The position numbers and the translations under genes are program-made. Shown here one piece after another: positions 60,777-64,000 of a stretch of 64,000 bases of DNA. Source of the DNA: DATEPR01 sp963780635 (lineage in GTDB: Bacteria; Actinomycetota; Actinomycetes; Mycobacteriales; Pseudonocardiaceae). The stretch's first letter is position 1, and each line of letters begins with the position of its first letter. The notes below the pieces were generated by a model. That model had not been told where the DNA came from and ran no database searches. It saw only the letters and a list, made by a program, of their open reading frames with translations. The stretch covers positions 558,001 to 622,000 of the forward strand of contig CAWACW010000016.1 in assembly GCA_963780635.1 (NCBI GenBank). Direction: 5' to 3'.

Positions 60777-63700
60777 GTGGTGGACCGCATCGTGATCGAT
60801 CTGGGCCCTGCCGGGCGGATGTCGCTGGCCATTGTCCCGGACGGTGGGCCGTCCTGCCCGGTGATCGACTCGGCCGAGTTCACGCTACCGCTGACCGGCG
60901 AGGATGTGGCCGACCTGCGGTGGTATCTGGAGGAGTACCTGAGCGCACCCTTCAGCGTCTACGAGGACCGGGGCACGCGGATCGCCGCTCGCCTGCCGGA
61001 GTGGGGTCGGCGGATGTTCGGCGCGGTGTTCCGGACCGACGCCGCGGTCGCCGCCTACGACGTACTGCGCGATCGGGCGTCCGAGGGCAAGCCGACGGAA
61101 CTGGTGCTGCGATCGGCGATACCGGAGTCGCTGGCTCAGCCCTGGGAGTTGTTGCACGACAACTCACCCGGTATGCCCGTGGCCCAGCACGGGATCGCCA
61201 TCAGTCGCAGCCTGCCGGGCGGCCAGTACGACTCGACCGTCGACATCACAGGCGAGCGTCTCCGAGTTCTGATGATCATCGCCAGGCCCGCCGGTGTCGA
61301 GGACGTCGACTATCAGCTCATCGCTCGCCCACTCCTCGCGCGGCTGGCCGCCGCTGCGCGTGCCGTCGATCTCGTGGTGCTGCGCCCGCCGACGCTGGAC
61401 GCACTCACCCAAGCCGTGCTCACAGCCCGGCTGGCAGGCGAACCGTTCCACATCGTGCACTTCGACGGCCACGGCGCGCTGTTCCCCGGCCAGGGCGACC
61501 ACGGCGAATCGGGTGCCCTCCTGTTCGATTCGCCCGACGGTGGGGTCGACTACGTGTCCGGCGCGGAACTGGGCCGGCGGTTGGCCGCAGGGCAGGTGCC
61601 GGTCGCGGTGCTCAACGCGTGCCAGTCGGGAGCGGTGGGCAAACAGGTCGAATCAGCGGTGGCGACCAGCCTGCTGGCCGGCGGGGTCGCCGCGGTGGTG
61701 GGCATGGCCTACAACGTCTTCGCGGTCGCGGCGGCCGAGTTCATGGCCACGTTCTACGAGCGCCTGTTCGCCGGTGGCACCGTCGCGGAGGCGACCACCG
61801 CGGGCCGGGCCCAGCTGGCGGCGCGGCCGGGGCGGCCGAGCCCACGAGGAGACATGCCGCTGGCCGACTGGTTCGTGCCGGTGCTCTATCTGCGGCAACA
61901 GGTGCGGTTCCCCGAACTTCGCGCCGCACGTCCACCGGCTGATGACGACGCTCCGCCGGATGCCGATCAGCTGGCGCCGCAGGGCGAGTTCGTCGGGCGG
62001 GACGCGCTGTTCTACGAACTGGAAGTCGGCGCGCGTTCTGGACGCGTCCTGGTCCTGCACGGCCCGGCAGGCACCGGCAAGACCGAGTTGGCCAAGGCAT
62101 TCGGGCGTTGGCGGCGGGACACCGGCGGGGTCGACCAACCGGGCTGGGTGATCTGGCACTCGTTCGAGCCCGGTATCGCGTCGTTCGGCCTGCCGGCACT
62201 GCTGGCGACCATCGGTCTGCGGGTGTACGGCCCCGGCTTCGGCCGCCTGGATCTGTCAGCTCGTCGCAACGCCGTCCGGGAGCTGTTCGAACAGCGTCGG
62301 CTCCTGCTGGTCTGCGACAACCTCGAGGCCGCCTGGTCGATGCCCGATCCCACGGGTGCCACCCCACCGCTCGGCGATGCGGAACTGGCCGAGCTGCGCG
62401 ACTTCCTGGTGGACGCCGCGGCAGGGGGCCGCAGCACAGTGCTGGTGACCAGCCGGACGCCCGAAGACTGGCTCGGCGATGTGTGCCGGATCCGGCTGGG
62501 CAACCTCACCTTCCGGGAGTCCGCCCAGTACGCGGATGCCCTGGTGGCGGCTTCGCCGCGGGCGCGGGCCAGCCGGGCGCAGCGGGCCTTCGCCGAGTTG
62601 CTGACCGAGTTGGACGGCCATCCGTTGAGCATGCGGTTGCTGCTGCCACACCTGGAAACGCTGGCACCGGAGGAGATCCTGGCCGGTCTGCGTGGCACGG
62701 GTCCGCTGCCGGCGGATGCCATGCCCGCGGACGGTCGGACCGGATCGCTCGCGGCCGGCATCGCGTACTCGATCGGCCAGCTCAGTGCGTCCGACCAGCG
62801 GCGGATGGCAGCGGTGAGCCTGTTCCTGGGCGTCGCCGATGTCGACGTTCTCGACGCCCTGTCCCAGGTCGAACAGGTCCCGGCGCGATTCCGCGGGGTG
62901 AGCCGGGACGACTGGCTCGGAGTACTGGACCGAGCGGTCCACGTCGGGCTGCTCACCGAGCTGCCCGGCGGCATGTACGAAGTCCACCCGGCACTACCGG
63001 CCTTCCTGGTCGCGCTGTGGCAGGAACAGGAACCCGACGTCTATGCCACGGATCGCATGGCGACAGATCAGGCGTTCCTGACCGCCTACGTCGCCTTCGC
63101 GCGGTGGTTGACCCCGCAGTCGGACACCAGTGCCGCACCACTGGTCCAGCTGATCGTCGACCTGCAACGCCGAACCATGGGTCAGTTGCTCGGTCGTGCT
63201 CTCGACACGGGCCAATGGCGGGCAGCGCAGGAGCTGGCCACGCCGCTCACCGCGTACCTGCAGGTGCGTGCGCTGGACGAGGAGATCCACGGTTGGGTGG
63301 GCCGCATCCGGACAGCCGTGGCCGAGGCCGTGGGGACTCCGCCGCCGCTCGACCACCCGGCCGGCGTGCTGTGGCTGACCTCCCTGAGCCGGTCGGTGCT
63401 CCTGCTGAAGGACGCGGGCCGCCTGGACGAGGCCGGTGCCGTACTGGACGAGATCGACGAAGTGTTGCGGGCGCAGGCAAACCCGGACCGATTCCGTTCG
63501 GCCATGGCGGTCTGCTGGCATCAGCGTGGTCAGCTCGCCCAACTGCGCGGACAGTGGACCGAAGCCGAACACTGGTACCGCCGGGCGCTGGCCGTCGAGG
63601 AGCTACTCGGCGATCCCGCGAGCACGGCGAACACGTATCACCAGCTCGGGCGGATCGCCCAGCTCCGTGGCCGATGGGACGACGCGGAACAGTGGTACGC

Positions 63701-64000
63701 GAGAACGCTGGCCATCCGGCAGCAACTGGACGACAGGCCCGGCGTGGCCGACTCGTATTTCGTGCTGGGCTGGGTCGCGCGAGCGCAGGGCCGGCCGGCC
63801 GACGCGCAGCAGTTCCATCGGCACAGCCTGGTGATACGGGAACAGCTGGGCGATCGACGTGGCATGGCGGAGTCGGCCCACGAACTCGGCATGGCCGCAC
63901 AGCTGACGGCCGACTGGGACGAAGCGCAGCAGTGGTACCGGCATGCCCTCACCATCCGCGAGCAGATCGGCGATCGCCCTGGCCTGTCCAGCTCGTACCT
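60777..64000 (+). CDS. CHAT protease-STAND NTPase-TPR protein (runs off the window)
   Basis: An open frame of over 1,070 codons without a stop at the window edge. N-terminal CHAT caspase-like protease domain with catalytic His232 (VHFDGHG) and Cys282 (LNACQSG). The STAND/NB-ARC NTPase follows: Walker A GPAGTGKTE with Lys435, Walker B LLLVCDN with Asp514, sensor TSRTPE with Arg560. A winged-helix-like region with EVHPALPAFL precedes at least four TPRs of about 40 residues from about residue 900 (AEHWYRRALAVEELLGD; AEQWYARTLAIRQQLDD). The usual layout of bacterial NLR-like proteins puts sensing in the repeats and activates the protease. The start is chosen at GTG 60777; GTG 60780 or 60792 are also possible. 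Confidence 0.85.
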   Translation, partial: MVDRIVIDLGPAGRMSLAIVPDGGPSCPVIDSAEFTLPLTGEDVADLRWYLEEYLSAPFSVYEDRGTRIAARLPEWGRRMFGAVFRTDAAVAAYDVLRDRASEGKPTELVLRSAIPESLAQPWELLHDNSPGMPVAQHGIAISRSLPGGQYDSTVDITGERLRVLMIIARPAGVEDVDYQLIARPLLARLAAAARAVDLVVLRPPTLDALTQAVLTARLAGEPFHIVHFDGHGALFPGQGDHGESGALLFDSPDGGVDYVSGAELGRRLAAGQVPVAVLNACQSGAVGKQVESAVATSLLAGGVAAVVGMAYNVFAVAAAEFMATFYERLFAGGTVAEATTAGRAQLAARPGRPSPRGDMPLADWFVPVLYLRQQVRFPELRAARPPADDDAPPDADQLAPQGEFVGRDALFYELEVGARSGRVLVLHGPAGTGKTELAKAFGRWRRDTGGVDQPGWVIWHSFEPGIASFGLPALLATIGLRVYGPGFGRLDLSARRNAVRELFEQRRLLLVCDNLEAAWSMPDPTGATPPLGDAELAELRDFLVDAAAGGRSTVLVTSRTPEDWLGDVCRIRLGNLTFRESAQYADALVAASPRARASRAQRAFAELLTELDGHPLSMRLLLPHLETLAPEEILAGLRGTGPLPADAMPADGRTGSLAAGIAYSIGQLSASDQRRMAAVSLFLGVADVDVLDALSQVEQVPARFRGVSRDDWLGVLDRAVHVGLLTELPGGMYEVHPALPAFLVALWQEQEPDVYATDRMATDQAFLTAYVAFARWLTPQSDTSAAPLVQLIVDLQRRTMGQLLGRALDTGQWRAAQELATPLTAYLQVRALDEEIHGWVGRIRTAVAEAVGTPPPLDHPAGVLWLTSLSRSVLLLKDAGRLDEAGAVLDEIDEVLRAQANPDRFRSAMAVCWHQRGQLAQLRGQWTEAEHWYRRALAVEELLGDPASTANTYHQLGRIAQLRGRWDDAEQWYARTLAIRQQLDDRPGVADSYFVLGWVARAQGRPADAQQFHRHSLVIREQLGDRRGMAESAHELGMAAQLTADWDEAQQWYRHALTIREQIGDRPGLSSSY

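Noticed and set aside
60490..60795. Open frame leading into the CHAT gene
   Set aside because: It is in a different frame from the CHAT protein, ends at 60795 and has no domain. The GAGAGGGG site near 60760 is better explained as belonging to the CHAT start region.

Overview
The window is high-GC, densely packed DNA with heavy GC3 bias, many ATGA/GTGA start-stop overlaps and GTG starts. It carries an LLM-class (F420-type) oxidoreductase, a DUF2156 lysyltransferase-like protein, Tat-exported enzymes and a cysteine-type leader peptide. This points to a soil actinomycete; Pseudonocardiaceae is my guess, but no rRNA or other marker is present to prove it. I see no rRNA, tRNA, CRISPR array or intact insertion sequence.

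Left block (1-14164): a catabolic supercluster. An SsuC/SsuB-type ABC importer (permease and ATPase) is translationally coupled to an aldehyde dehydrogenase, a metallo-beta-lactamase-fold hydrolase and an aldo/keto reductase. A GntR/FCD regulator and an atypical SDR lie on the opposite strand. Then follow a LeuC/LeuD-like hydro-lyase, a D-2-hydroxyacid dehydrogenase, a thiamine-diphosphate enzyme, an SDR, a carboxymuconolactone-decarboxylase-like protein, a cupin and an alpha/beta hydrolase. Read together, the enzymes suggest isomerisation of a hydroxy-diacid, oxidation to a 2-oxoacid, decarboxylation to an aldehyde and oxidation to an acid. The substrate is unknown. The block ends in a decay zone (14200-15740) with a frameshifted dehydrogenase pseudogene, a 9-bp satellite, a 42-bp minisatellite and a truncated RibD-C-like fragment.

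Middle block (15741-39610): mostly independent genes. These are a Tat-exported multicopper oxidase with a membrane protein, MarR, TetR/SRPBCC, two membrane-associated proteins, MFS/GntR, a membrane-anchored esterase coupled to a DUF2156 protein, a Tat-type acetamidase, an LLM oxidoreductase, a 14-TM MFS exporter, a secreted hydrolase, a lactate/malate dehydrogenase-like protein, a hydrolase, two NAD(P)-fold proteins and a formate/nitrite transporter.

Sulfur-type ABC block (40149-44080): a leaderless leader peptide ending Cys-Arg plus a hairpin precedes permease, ATPase, a lipoprotein binding protein and a second binding-protein-fold protein without a signal peptide. A second decay zone follows (44100-46540): MarR remnant, truncated DUF2231 protein, frameshifted flavodoxin and a dispersed imperfect palindrome whose other copy lies at 29472-29559.

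Polyamine block (47197-58015): Pot-type ABC importer (binding protein, ATPase, two permeases), aldehyde dehydrogenase, two FAD amine oxidoreductases, an aminotransferase and an Lrp regulator, arranged divergently. This fits putrescine/diamine uptake and oxidation toward GABA or succinate.

Right end: TetR with a divergent unknown gene and a palindrome between them, an SDR, then a large CHAT protease-STAND NTPase-TPR protein that runs off the window. Its architecture resembles bacterial NLR-like defence or signalling proteins and is the strongest candidate for a novel system.
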